Positions 17,646 to 26,145 of a stretch of DNA of 43,517 nucleotides are shown in pieces. The notes under the pieces are model-generated. The model was not told the origin of the DNA, did not search any database, and was given only the letters and a program-made list of their open reading frames with translations. Made by a program: the position numbers and the translations under genes. The first letter of the stretch is position 1, and each line of letters starts with the position of its first letter. The stretch is from Opitutia bacterium UBA3151 (lineage in GTDB: Bacteria > Verrucomicrobiota > Verrucomicrobiia > Opitutales > Seribacteraceae), in NCBI GenBank assembly GCA_002364975.1, contig DEYT01000076.1:1-43517 (forward strand). Reading direction: 5' to 3'.

Positions 17646-19041
17646 TATGAATGTCCCATTTTCAATTCCTGCTTTAAACCGTCGTGATTTTCTTTATGGC
17701 CTGACCTCTTCACTTGGTAGTTTAGCCATGACCGACCTCTTGGCTCAGGATTCGGCCTCTGAAAGTGATTTAAAAAAACCGATGCATCCAGCAAAGGCCA
17801 AAAATGTCATCATGCTTTTTATGGAGGGCGGTCCGAGTCAAGTAGATACCTTTGACCCTAAACCCAAACTCAATAGCCTTCACAAGTCCGAATCCAAAAG
17901 GACAGGTACTTTGGAGTCTGGAGACAAATTTTTTGTGGGTAGCCCTTATGGAACCCGTAAGGTGGGTAAATCCGGATTGGATATGAGTGATCAATGGGAA
18001 CATCTTCCAGAGGTGGCAGATGAGTTATGTAATTACCGCGGTTGCTTCGCGGAATCACTTAATCATCCGGAAGCTCTTTTCCACATGAATACCGGTAGCC
18101 GTCTGGGTGGAGACCCAGCACTTGGTGCCTGGGTCAATTATGGTCTTGGCTCTTACAATCAAAATTTACCCGGTTATGTAGTAATGACAGAGCTCGCTCT
18201 GCCCCAAGGAGGTTCACGAAATTGGTCCAATGGATTTCTCCCCGGACAGTACCAAGGAACAAGACTCAGACCGACTGGATCTCCCATCCTTGATTTACAG
18301 GGACCAGCTCATAAGAATCGTTCCCATCAAAGACAGACTCTCGATGAACTCGCTTTCCTCAACCAAGAGCATGCCAAAAAACATCCTTACCATAAGGAAT
18401 TGGAAACGAGGATGCAAAGCTATGAACTCGCTTATCGAATGCAAATGGAAGTTCCAGGAGTAATCGACTTGGAGGGAGAGTCTGAAAAAACTAAAGAATC
18501 CTACGGTCTCCATCGAAAAGAAACTTCTGAATTCGGAAAACAATGCCTGATGGCCAGAAGGCTCGTTGAAAAGGGGGTCCGCTTTGTTCAAATTTTCTCA
18601 GGTGGTTGGGATAGTCATGACTATCTGGAGCGGGCTCATGCAGCGCGTATAAAAAGTGTGGATCAACCAATGACCGCTCTGATCAAAGATTTAAAGTCAA
18701 GGGGTATGCTTCAAGATACGCTCGTTATTTGGATGGGAGAATTTGGAAGAACCCCCGACAACAACCGTAGAGGAGGAGTCTACGCAATCGGTAGGGGGCA
18801 TAACAATAAAGCCATGACCATTCTCATGGCAGGCGGGGGAGTTAAACCGGGTTCAATTGTGGGTGGAACCGATGAAATTGGGGCCGAAGCAATCGAAGTG
18901 GCTCATCCGATTCGTGATCTTCATGTTACATTGCTTCACCTTCTTGGCTTGGACGACAATAAACTCACATATTTCCACGGAGGAAGGTATAAGCAACTAA
19001 GTCAGTTCGGTGGGCAGGTTATCAAAGAATTGATTGCTTAA
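17635..19041 (+). CDS. DUF1501 secreted protein (sulfatase/phosphatase-superfamily fold)
   Basis: A 468-residue DUF1501 protein with a Tat-type leader containing NRRDFLYGLTSSLG; it starts at ATG 17635 or at the near ATG 17647. The body holds NVIMLFMEGGPSQVDTFDPKP, the family opening that corresponds to the metal site of the alkaline phosphatase superfamily. Further on are HFN-like SLNHPEALFHMNTG, FSGGWDSHDYLERAH and LVIWMGEFGRTPDNN, then GRGHNNKAMTILMAGGG. It overlaps the DUF1549/1553 gene by 11 bp, the normal PVC pairing. It is probably exported folded and acts with that cytochrome partner. Activity is unproven for the family. Confidence 0.92.
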   Translation: MSINMNVPFSIPALNRRDFLYGLTSSLGSLAMTDLLAQDSASESDLKKPMHPAKAKNVIMLFMEGGPSQVDTFDPKPKLNSLHKSESKRTGTLESGDKFFVGSPYGTRKVGKSGLDMSDQWEHLPEVADELCNYRGCFAESLNHPEALFHMNTGSRLGGDPALGAWVNYGLGSYNQNLPGYVVMTELALPQGGSRNWSNGFLPGQYQGTRLRPTGSPILDLQGPAHKNRSHQRQTLDELAFLNQEHAKKHPYHKELETRMQSYELAYRMQMEVPGVIDLEGESEKTKESYGLHRKETSEFGKQCLMARRLVEKGVRFVQIFSGGWDSHDYLERAHAARIKSVDQPMTALIKDLKSRGMLQDTLVIWMGEFGRTPDNNRRGGVYAIGRGHNNKAMTILMAGGGVKPGSIVGGTDEIGAEAIEVAHPIRDLHVTLLHLLGLDDNKLTYFHGGRYKQLSQFGGQVIKELIA

Positions 19042-19051
19042 CCCTTTTACC

Positions 19052-19237
19052 ATGCTCAAAATGCTAATAGGTTTACCCTTCTTGGGAATTTTCCTTTTTT
19101 GTATTTACGGTTTCCTCAGTACCTACGAACTTACCAACTTAATCGAAAGATTGCCTTGGCAAGGTCTCTACGGGATTATTGGCCTTCTTTCTATTTTAGC
19201 ATTCCTTTTTCTCCTGAAACCAAAAAAACACCGGTAA
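19052..19237 (+). CDS. Small two-helix membrane protein
   Basis: A 61-residue protein with two hydrophobic helices (about residues 3-22 and 38-54) and a basic end, LKPKKHR. I prefer the ATG at 19052; a TTG at 19034 would overlap the DUF1501 gene. It sits between DUF1501 and a sulfatase with gaps of 10 and 16 bases, so it is likely translated in the same operon. I recognise no family. It could be a small accessory or anchoring subunit. Confidence 0.6.
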   Translation: MLKMLIGLPFLGIFLFCIYGFLSTYELTNLIERLPWQGLYGIIGLLSILAFLFLLKPKKHR

Positions 19238-19253
19238 ATCTTTTAAGATACCC

Positions 19254-20927
19254 ATGAAGACCACCCTTTTTATTCATAGCTTTTTACTAGTTTTCCTGGG
19301 TTCTATTTTTGGAAAGAAACCAAATATCCTCTTCATTATGTCCGACGATCACGCCGCCCATGGCATTTCCGCCTATGGAGGCCGACTCGCAAAGATCGCT
19401 CCCACCCCAAATCTCGACCGACTAGCCAAAGAAGGAGCCCTTTTCCAAAACGCCTTTTGCACCAATTCTATCTGCTCCCCTTCCCGTGCTTGCGTTCTTA
19501 CCGGTCAATACAATCACATAAACGGAGCCGTCGACCTGAGCGGACGAGTGATGCCGGGCAAGCAAATGCTTGCCATCGAAATGGGAAATGCAGGATACGA
19601 AACCGCCATGATCGGAAAGTGGCACCTCAAGGTCGAGCCCAAGGACTTCAATTACTACTGCGTTCTGCCAGGACAGGGAAAGTACCATGGACCCTCCTTC
19701 CGTATTCGCGGTGACAAGCCTTGGGGCAAAAACTTGATCGATTTCCCCGAGAAACATTCCACAGACGCCATCACCGATCTTACGCTCGATTGGCTCAAAG
19801 ACCGCAAAAAAGAAAAACCCTTCTTTCTAATGCACCACTACAAGGCTCCGCACGACTATTTTGAGAATGCTGAACGCTATGAATCTTTTCTCGCCGAAGT
19901 TGACATCCCGGAACCGGAAACACTTTGGAAAAGGCACCCCGAGTTCGGGTCCTTGGCAACCCGTGGCAACCAAGATGAATTGATTCCCCACATCGGCACC
20001 TCGATCGGAAACCGTAACCCCCGCCGTTCGTATCTTCGCGACTTGCCCGGACGATTCCCCAATGAATTCCCCGAGAATTACGACCCCGACGACTACACTG
20101 ACGAACAGAACACTCGCTTTGCCTACAACGCATACCTTAAAAAGTTCCTTCGTTGCGTAAAAGGCATCGACGATAACCTCGGCCGCCTCTTCAAACACCT
20201 CGAGGAAACCGGACAAATGGACAATACCGTAATCATCTACACGGGCGACCAAGGCTTCATGCTCGGCGAGCACGACTATCAGGACAAGCGCTGGATGTAC
20301 GAAGAGTCCATGCGTATGCCTTTCCTTGTCCGCTACCCCAAGACCGTAAATGCGGGCCAGAACTTCGACACAATCATTGAAAATGTCGACTACGCCCCCA
20401 CCATGCTCGACTTCGCCGGCGCTGCCATACCCCAAGGCGTGCAGGGAAGATCCTTCAAATCACTTTTGGAAACCGGTGAGGAAGCAGACGACTGGAAAAA
20501 AGCGGCCTATTACCGATATTGGATGCACATGGCCCACCATGACAACCCTGCCCACTTGGGTATGAGAACTAAGCGCTACAAGTTGATCTATTTTTACGGA
20601 TGCAATTATCAGGGAGGATACCAAACCCCGGCGGGTTGGGAATTATACGACATGAAGAACGATCCCCATGAAACGAAGAATCTTTACCACAACCCTAAGC
20701 ATGCCAAGCTGGCTCAGTCACTCAAGGGTTGGCTGGCCAAGGTACGCAAGCGGGTCGGTGACGATGGAACCCACTACCCCGCTTGTGAAAAAATTATTCA
20801 AGAGTTTTGGGACTACGACAAAGCCGACCAAGCCAAGGCAAAAAAAATATCCGCAGAATACTTAGTCCGTAGAGAAGCAGAACTTTATTCAGGCTTAAAG
20901 AATCCAAAAACTTCCGGGAAACCCTGA
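19254..20927 (+). CDS. Sulfatase, N-acetylglucosamine-6-sulfatase/iduronate-sulfatase-like group
   Basis: A 557-residue secreted sulfatase with a signal peptide ending near residue 20. KPNILFIMSDDHAAHG supplies the metal-binding Asp pair. The formylglycine motif is C74-S-P-S-R, followed by ACVLTGQYNHINGA. GKWHLKVEP, then YTGDQGFMLGEHDYQDKRWMYEESMRMPFLVRYP, are very typical of the heparan/mucin-desulfating sulfatase groups. Its composition differs from its neighbours: sampled 60-base lines inside it are 55% GC with many C-ending codons, whereas lines in the third sulfatase of the run fall to about a third GC. That may mean recent acquisition or strong codon selection. It is the first of three sulfatases in a row. 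The substrate is not certain. Confidence 0.92.
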   Translation: MKTTLFIHSFLLVFLGSIFGKKPNILFIMSDDHAAHGISAYGGRLAKIAPTPNLDRLAKEGALFQNAFCTNSICSPSRACVLTGQYNHINGAVDLSGRVMPGKQMLAIEMGNAGYETAMIGKWHLKVEPKDFNYYCVLPGQGKYHGPSFRIRGDKPWGKNLIDFPEKHSTDAITDLTLDWLKDRKKEKPFFLMHHYKAPHDYFENAERYESFLAEVDIPEPETLWKRHPEFGSLATRGNQDELIPHIGTSIGNRNPRRSYLRDLPGRFPNEFPENYDPDDYTDEQNTRFAYNAYLKKFLRCVKGIDDNLGRLFKHLEETGQMDNTVIIYTGDQGFMLGEHDYQDKRWMYEESMRMPFLVRYPKTVNAGQNFDTIIENVDYAPTMLDFAGAAIPQGVQGRSFKSLLETGEEADDWKKAAYYRYWMHMAHHDNPAHLGMRTKRYKLIYFYGCNYQGGYQTPAGWELYDMKNDPHETKNLYHNPKHAKLAQSLKGWLAKVRKRVGDDGTHYPACEKIIQEFWDYDKADQAKAKKISAEYLVRREAELYSGLKNPKTSGKP

Positions 20928-21015
20928 TTTCATTCCTACCCCTACTGGGAACTTTTCTCTGGGTGTCCTCTTTCCATTGACGGAATGAGTGAAGAATATA
21001 ATTTTCAAATTTTTT

Positions 21016-22590
21016 ATGAAAATCAATAAATTACTTCCTTTGGTCTTTTTAATTGGGACTAGTATTCCTGCTCTCTGTAATGCCCTAAAAAAGCCCAACC
21101 TAATCGTGTATATGATTGATGATTTGGGATGGAACCAAATCAGTGCAAAACAAGTCACAATGGGGACCCATACTGGTGCATTCTTCACGCCAAATATAGA
21201 AAAAATTGCCAACCGAGGTTTGAGTTTTACTCATGCCTATACTCAGCCCAATTGTGCACCCTCTCGAGCGGCCATGCTCACGGGGCAATATCCTGCACGG
21301 ATAAACAACGATGTTTATGTGGTTGGAAACTTGAATCGAAACAAAAAACCAGGCATCACCAAAGAGGAAGCATCATTCATCGGCCCAAGACAAAGTGAAG
21401 ATGTTGCCTCTTCAGCTATCACTATTGCGGAAGCTCTTAAAAAAAATGGGTACAACACTGCCCATATTGGTAAATATCATGTGGGTGGACACGGTACGGA
21501 TGAAACCATGCCTGAAAACCAAGGATTCGACATCAATATAGGAGGGCATTCTCAAGGTCACCAACCCACCTGCTTTTCAAAAAAAAGTAAGGATGGTTGG
21601 CAATTCACTAAACTCGGCAAGGGCGACTTCGATCGTTTCGCCAAACCTTACACGCAAGCATACATAGAAAAATACCATATTCCCAAGAGTCAGGTTGGAA
21701 GACCCAAGCATGTGTGTGATGCACTGGCGGATGCTATGGAAGAAACGGTGGAGAAGCTTGCTGCCAAAACAAAGCCTTTTTATCTGCAACTTCATGCCTA
21801 TGCCGTTCATGGACCCGTGCAATCCAGAGCAGACCTAAAAGAAGCGGCTCAAAAACGCTTAAGTGGAAAGAATCTTGGCAAGGCAAACTTAGCCGGTTTC
21901 ATATCCGGAATGGATGCAGTCCTTGGAAGGCTCCTCGATTCTATCGAAGACCCTAATGGGGATGGGGATCAAAGTGATAGTATTGCTCAAGACACCTTGA
22001 TCATTTTCACCTCAGATAACGGAGGTACTCATGGTGATAACCTTCCTTTAAGTGGAGTAAAGGGAATGTTTACCGAAGGTGGCATCCGTATTCCCCTGAT
22101 CGCTTATTGGCCCGATGTCATTCCAGCAAACACAGTAACCGACAGGTTGGTTCACGGGATCGATTTTTATCCCACTCTCCTCGAGCTTGCCGGAAGTTCT
22201 TGGCTTCCACCCGCTCAAAAGCATCCACTAGATGGTGAATCCTTCGCCCAATTTCTTCGCAATCCAAAACTTACGGATAATCGTTCCCCCATCTTTTACT
22301 TATTTCCCGGATACATGGATGTACGTGCCCAGCCCTGTGTTGTTGTAATTGATGAAATCGATAACCTACACTACAAGTTACTTTATTATTATGAAGCCAA
22401 TAAGTGGGAGCTTTACAACCTCAGTGCAGACATCGGAGAAGAACGGAACATAATCAAACAACATCCAAAACATGCTATTATGCTATCCAATAAAATTCAA
22501 AATTGGCTCGGGCAGAAACATCCCACTTGGAAACCAAAATTGCCGCTCGCTAAAAAAGACGGTAAACCTGTTCTGCCCAGATTCTTGTAA
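21016..22590 (+). CDS. Arylsulfatase-like sulfatase
   Basis: A 524-residue secreted sulfatase. The start at ATG 21016 gives MKINKLLPLVFLIGTSIPALC, a clean signal peptide; GTG 20989 is in frame but less likely. KPNLIVYMIDDLGWNQ carries the metal-binding Asp pair and C80-A-P-S-R is the formylglycine motif in TQPNCAPSRAAMLTGQYP. HIGKYHVGGHG and IIFTSDNGGTHGDN complete the active-site set. The C-terminal region, with LYNLSADIGEERN, is the normal sulfatase sub-domain. It lies 88 bp after the previous sulfatase and 49 bp before the next, so it may be co-transcribed with both. The substrate is unknown. Confidence 0.91.
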   Translation: MKINKLLPLVFLIGTSIPALCNALKKPNLIVYMIDDLGWNQISAKQVTMGTHTGAFFTPNIEKIANRGLSFTHAYTQPNCAPSRAAMLTGQYPARINNDVYVVGNLNRNKKPGITKEEASFIGPRQSEDVASSAITIAEALKKNGYNTAHIGKYHVGGHGTDETMPENQGFDINIGGHSQGHQPTCFSKKSKDGWQFTKLGKGDFDRFAKPYTQAYIEKYHIPKSQVGRPKHVCDALADAMEETVEKLAAKTKPFYLQLHAYAVHGPVQSRADLKEAAQKRLSGKNLGKANLAGFISGMDAVLGRLLDSIEDPNGDGDQSDSIAQDTLIIFTSDNGGTHGDNLPLSGVKGMFTEGGIRIPLIAYWPDVIPANTVTDRLVHGIDFYPTLLELAGSSWLPPAQKHPLDGESFAQFLRNPKLTDNRSPIFYLFPGYMDVRAQPCVVVIDEIDNLHYKLLYYYEANKWELYNLSADIGEERNIIKQHPKHAIMLSNKIQNWLGQKHPTWKPKLPLAKKDGKPVLPRFL

Positions 22591-22624
22591 GCATAACTTT
22601 TCCCAGTTACCATCCTAAGGCAAC

Positions 22625-22630
22625 AAGGAG
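22625..22630 (+). promoter_or_regulatory. Shine-Dalgarno site that decides an ATT start
   Basis: AAGGAG at 22625-22630 is one of the strongest ribosome-binding sites in the window. It is followed, nine bases on, by ATT AAA AAA ATA AAT. No ATG, GTG or TTG lies at a suitable spacing in that frame, so it points to ATT 22640 as the start. Confidence 0.55.
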
Positions 22631-22639
22631 ATAATCTAT

Positions 22640-24139
22640 ATTAAAAAAATAAATTTCATAACCCTTCTGCTTTTTACTTTAGCCTATACCAACTCCGCTG
22701 AAAAACGACCTAATATCCTTTGGTTTGTTATCGATGACATGTCCGCCAATTTCTCCTGTTACGGTGAAAAAGTAATCGAAACCCCCCATGTGGATCGACT
22801 TGCAAAAGAGGGATTACTATTTACTCATGCCTATGCGACTTCACCGGTTTGCTCCACATTTCGATCCTCTTTAATTACTGGGATGTATCAAAATTCAATT
22901 GGTGCACACCACCATCGAAGCGGCAGAAGTAAAAAAAATAGAATTGAATTGCCAGACGGAATTAGAGCTATTCCCGAGCTATTTAAGGAAGCAGGGTATT
23001 TTACTTGTATTGGCAGTGGACTGCACAATTTCGATTTCAGAAGCCTACCCTCCAAAATCGGTAGAAAGGGAAAGACAGACTATAATTTCGACTGGGATAC
23101 TAAGATATATGACAGTCATGACTGGTCGGAAAGGAAGGGTAATCAGCCCTTTTTCATGCAAGTACAGTTGCATGGCGGGAAAATACGGGGAGCCGCCGAA
23201 AAACACTATGAAATTCTTGAAAAAAGAATGGAAAACCAATTTGAACTTAAACCAACTTCCCAGAATTTGATTAAATTGCCCCCCTATTATCCAAATGATT
23301 CAGTTTTACTGAGAGACTGGGCGACATATCTGGATACCGTTAGAATAACAGACTGGCATGTTGGCAAGGTTATCGAAAGGCTCAAAAAAGAAGGTATTCA
23401 TGACTATACCATGATCATATTTTTTACCGACCATGGCATAAGCCACGCCCGCGGAAAACAATTTTTGTATGATGAAGGCACTCACATTCCACTTGTGATC
23501 AAAGGTCCGGGCGTCCCCAAAGGGAAAAAAAGGCACGATTTGGTTGAGCATATCGATATCGCCGCTCTCTCACTAGCGATGGCAGGCATTAAGATACCAA
23601 AAAAAATGGAAGGCCAAGATATTCTCGCAAAACAACACCGACCTAAAAAATTTGTTTTCGCAGCTCGTGACCGCTGTGGAGAAGCAGCGGATCAAATTCG
23701 TTCCGTTCGTACAGAAAAATTTCTCTACATTAAAAACTTCTTTCCACAAAGACCTCACCTTATGCCAAGTAATTATAAGGATACAAAATTAATTATTAGG
23801 CGACTTCGTGACCTGTATGCGAAAGGAAAAACAAATACCTTGGCCAATCAGTTACTATTCTCCTCAACCCGTCCCCAAGAAGAGCTTTACCTTTACAACC
23901 AAGATAAGTGGCAGACCAAGAATCTCGCGGAAAACAAGAAATATAAAACAAAGCTTCTTGAACTGAGGGAAAATCTCAGCCAATGGATGGTAAAAACTGG
24001 GGATCTAGGACCTGAAACCCTTGAAGTTTACATTCTCGAAACCGAAGATCAAATGAGTTCAACCGAAAATAAGGTTTGGAAAGAAAATTACCGAAAGAAT
24101 TCTGAAATATATAGAAATTGGTTTAAGCAAGGCAGGTAA
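22640..24139 (+). CDS. Sulfatase (N-sulfoglucosamine sulfohydrolase-like) with probable ATT start
   Basis: A secreted sulfatase of about 499 residues. The first ATG (22739) falls after the metal-binding DD, so it cannot be the true start. Reading upstream in the same frame gives (I/M)KKINFITLLLFTLAYTNSA, a good signal peptide, followed by the family opening EKRPNILWFVIDDM. The frame is open only back to a TAA at 22616-22618, and ATT 22640 is the codon placed behind AAGGAG. The active-site motif is C71-S-T-F-R with Thr where Pro is usual, then SSLITGMYQNSIGAHHHRS, typical of the heparan N-sulfatase-like group. FFTDHGISHARGKQFLYDEG gives the second metal site. It is the last gene of the GntR-led run. 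Confidence 0.88.
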   Translation: MKKINFITLLLFTLAYTNSAEKRPNILWFVIDDMSANFSCYGEKVIETPHVDRLAKEGLLFTHAYATSPVCSTFRSSLITGMYQNSIGAHHHRSGRSKKNRIELPDGIRAIPELFKEAGYFTCIGSGLHNFDFRSLPSKIGRKGKTDYNFDWDTKIYDSHDWSERKGNQPFFMQVQLHGGKIRGAAEKHYEILEKRMENQFELKPTSQNLIKLPPYYPNDSVLLRDWATYLDTVRITDWHVGKVIERLKKEGIHDYTMIIFFTDHGISHARGKQFLYDEGTHIPLVIKGPGVPKGKKRHDLVEHIDIAALSLAMAGIKIPKKMEGQDILAKQHRPKKFVFAARDRCGEAADQIRSVRTEKFLYIKNFFPQRPHLMPSNYKDTKLIIRRLRDLYAKGKTNTLANQLLFSSTRPQEELYLYNQDKWQTKNLAENKKYKTKLLELRENLSQWMVKTGDLGPETLEVYILETEDQMSSTENKVWKENYRKNSEIYRNWFKQGR

Positions 24140-24146
24140 ACCCATG

Positions 24147-24533
24147 TCACCAAATGATTGAAATGGGGTATTTTTGAATTTCCTCATTGTCTGAAAGCAA
24201 GGACATTTCTTGATCTAATGCGGTAGCCACCAGCATCCGGTCAACAGCATCTTCATGATAATAAGGCATTTCCGACAACCTAAAACAGGATTCTCGAGTG
24301 ATGCCTATAGATTTAAAGTTCCAAATTTTAATTTGTTCTTTGATCCAACGGCGTGGGTTTTGTGGCATTTTTAAAGATCCATCGTTGTATTTAAGAGATA
24401 ATTCAAGAACGGATGCATCACTAAGGAAAAACTCATTGGATTCATCTCGTAATGTATCTCGGGCAGTAATACTTAATTTGTGAGGTTCGGAAACAAGCCA
24501 GACAAAAGGAAAAGTATCTACTAATACTCGCAT
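24147..24533 (-). CDS. PIN-domain toxin (VapC-like ribonuclease)
   Basis: A 128-residue PIN-domain protein, predicted Mg-dependent ribonuclease and toxin of a type II toxin-antitoxin pair. The acidic residues expected at the active site are present: D6 in VLVDTFPFVW, E44 in SVLELSLK, D95/D98 in YYHEDAVDRML and D115 in SLLSDNEE. The first motif reads DTFPFVW where DTHxFLW is usual, so the His after D-T is lost. Its ATG overlaps the antitoxin stop (TAATG), as expected for translational coupling. It is convergent with the last sulfatase, seven bases apart. It may be a stability element, unrelated to glycan use. Confidence 0.88.
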   Translation of the reverse strand: MRVLVDTFPFVWLVSEPHKLSITARDTLRDESNEFFLSDASVLELSLKYNDGSLKMPQNPRRWIKEQIKIWNFKSIGITRESCFRLSEMPYYHEDAVDRMLVATALDQEMSLLSDNEEIQKYPISIIW

Positions 24534-24766
24534 TAAAAATAAAGGACAGCATCTCCAACCTGCCCTGCAACTTCTCGATTTTCTACAACCTTAAGTAAGG
24601 GGGAAGTGGTGGTACCCACTTCGGGCCGCATTGGGTTTGGTAACTGTGAACAAGGAACCAGGCGTGCAATTGGCTTCTTCCCCCTTGCAAGCACAACCTG
24701 CTTTCCGTCTTCCGCCATCTGCAGTAGTTTTGATAAATTAGTTTTTGCAAAGTGAACTGTATACAT
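24533..24766 (-). CDS. Phd/YefM-family antitoxin
   Basis: A 77-residue antitoxin. TVHFAKTNLSKLLQMAEDGKQVVLARGKKPIARLVP is the Phd/YefM fold: an N-terminal strand-helix that dimerises and binds DNA, with the usual A-K-T-x-L-S-x-L-L and G-K-x-P-x-A-R-L motifs. The remaining flexible tail, ending in VGDAVLYF, would wrap and block the PIN toxin encoded next. The gene precedes its toxin, as is normal. It should repress its own promoter, which is visible just upstream with a short palindrome. Confidence 0.87.
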   Translation of the reverse strand: MYTVHFAKTNLSKLLQMAEDGKQVVLARGKKPIARLVPCSQLPNPMRPEVGTTTSPLLKVVENREVAGQVGDAVLYF

Positions 24767-24768
24767 AC

Positions 24769-24779
24769 TAGCTAAGCTA
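24769..24779. promoter_or_regulatory. Candidate autorepression palindrome of the toxin-antitoxin pair
   Basis: TAGCT-A-AGCTA is an 11-bp palindrome two bases ahead of the antitoxin start codon and at the predicted transcription start. Phd-type antitoxins normally bind short palindromes in this position. The arms are only 5 bp. Confidence 0.35.
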
Positions 24780-24785
24780 ATATTT

Positions 24786-24814
24786 TATATAACTAAGTCA
24801 ATCTAATATTTCAA
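24786..24814 (-). promoter_or_regulatory. Possible promoter of the antitoxin-toxin operon
   Basis: On the minus strand TTGAAA (24814-24809), a 17-base spacer, then TATATAAAAT beginning at 24791. Transcription would start about 24779, giving a leader of roughly a dozen bases. The surrounding 24780-24850 is very AT-rich, so chance matches are possible. Confidence 0.38.
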
Positions 24815-24891
24815 AGATATTGATTAATAATATTTCGATTTCCTTCTTCTTTTTATTGCCTACGATTGAATTTGATTCCTAACTTTATCTA

Positions 24892-26145
24892 ATGTTTTCG
24901 CTCCCTGTAAGTATCCGATCAACCCTTATTATTCTTTCCTCCTTATCCCACTCCTTGGTCGCGTCAAAGGACTGGAATCAATTTCGAGGTCCAAATGGAG
25001 ATGGAGATGCCGATGATTCCAATCCACCTATTTCCTTCTCTCCTCAGGAAAACCTTACTTGGCAAACTTTATTGAAGGGGAAAGCATGGTCTTCACCAGT
25101 GGTCAGAGACGGCGTAATATGGGTGACCAACGCTCTAGAAGATGGAAAACGCCTTTGGGCTCATCAATTTGATTGGAAAACCGGAAAGGAACTAAATAAA
25201 ATTCTCGTTTTCAAGAATACCAATCCGCAATTTTGCCACCCCATGAATAGTTATGCTACGCCTACTCCGGTAATCGCAAATGGTATGGTATTCCTTCACT
25301 TTGGTGCCCACGGCACAGCCGCCCTCAAACTGAAGACCGGAGAAAAAATCTGGGAGAGACGCGACTTTCAATGCGACCATTGGCGGGGAGCAGCGGCCTC
25401 TCCCATTCCTCACAACAATACTCTTATTGTACATTTTGATGGTCATGATCGACAGTATGTAGTCTGCCTGGATCAAAAAACGGGGGAAACGATTTGGAAA
25501 ACAAAAAGAGCTTTCGACTTCAAAACGAATAATGGAGATAATAAAAAAGCTTATTGTACGCCCACCGTCATCAATCATAAAGGTAAACTTGAATTAATTA
25601 GTCCTGCGGCAGTTGCAACGGAGGCCTTCAATCCATCTACCGGAGAATTGCTATGGACAGCTCGAACCGGCGGCATGAATGCATCTGCTCGTCCGATTTA
25701 TCGGCATGGACATGTTTATGTTTTTAGCGGTATGGGGTCGATGTCCGCAATACGTCCGGGAGGGACTGGGGATGTGGACCGAAGTCATGTAACCTGGTCA
25801 CGTCGTAAAGTTGTACCAAAGAAATCATCTCCATTGTTATTAGGAGATTTTCTTTTTATGGTATCAGATGAGGGGGTTGCTTCCTGTTCCAACCCTCTTA
25901 CGGGAGAAGTAATCTGGGCTGAACGATTAAAAATCAAAGGCCAATGTGCATCCTCTCCGATTCACGCAAGCGGAAGAATCTACAGTTTTTCTAGTGAGGG
26001 AGATTGCGTCGTTTTCAAGGCTGAAAGAAAAGGCCTCATTATTCTCGCTCACAATCGACTTCCCAAGGGTTGTATGGCTTCTCCTGCTGTCGTTGGGGAC
26101 TCTTTACTGGTGAGAACCAAAGACAAACTTTATCGGTTCGACTAG
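24892..26145 (+). CDS. Secreted PQQ-type beta-propeller protein
   Basis: A 417-residue exported propeller with repeated W-(D/K)-x-x-TG(K/E) blade ends such as FDWKTGKEL, LKTGEKIWERR and DQKTGETIWKTKR. It begins with a signal peptide, then KDWNQFRGPNGDGDAD, the W-x-Q-(F/W)-RGP opening shared with the two other propellers in this window (28249 and 36445). These PVC proteins are annotated PQQ-binding-like, but I do not see a proven cofactor site, so this may be a binding or scaffolding propeller and not a dehydrogenase. It diverges from the antitoxin across 125 bp and precedes a DUF1080 gene. Confidence 0.88.
   Translation: MFSLPVSIRSTLIILSSLSHSLVASKDWNQFRGPNGDGDADDSNPPISFSPQENLTWQTLLKGKAWSSPVVRDGVIWVTNALEDGKRLWAHQFDWKTGKELNKILVFKNTNPQFCHPMNSYATPTPVIANGMVFLHFGAHGTAALKLKTGEKIWERRDFQCDHWRGAAASPIPHNNTLIVHFDGHDRQYVVCLDQKTGETIWKTKRAFDFKTNNGDNKKAYCTPTVINHKGKLELISPAAVATEAFNPSTGELLWTARTGGMNASARPIYRHGHVYVFSGMGSMSAIRPGGTGDVDRSHVTWSRRKVVPKKSSPLLLGDFLFMVSDEGVASCSNPLTGEVIWAERLKIKGQCASSPIHASGRIYSFSSEGDCVVFKAERKGLIILAHNRLPKGCMASPAVVGDSLLVRTKDKLYRFD

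Noticed and set aside
19827..20435. A 202-residue open frame on the minus strand within the first sulfatase of the run
   Set aside because: It is antisense to a sulfatase with every catalytic motif intact, has low-complexity Val-rich composition typical of an antisense shadow, and has no family signature.
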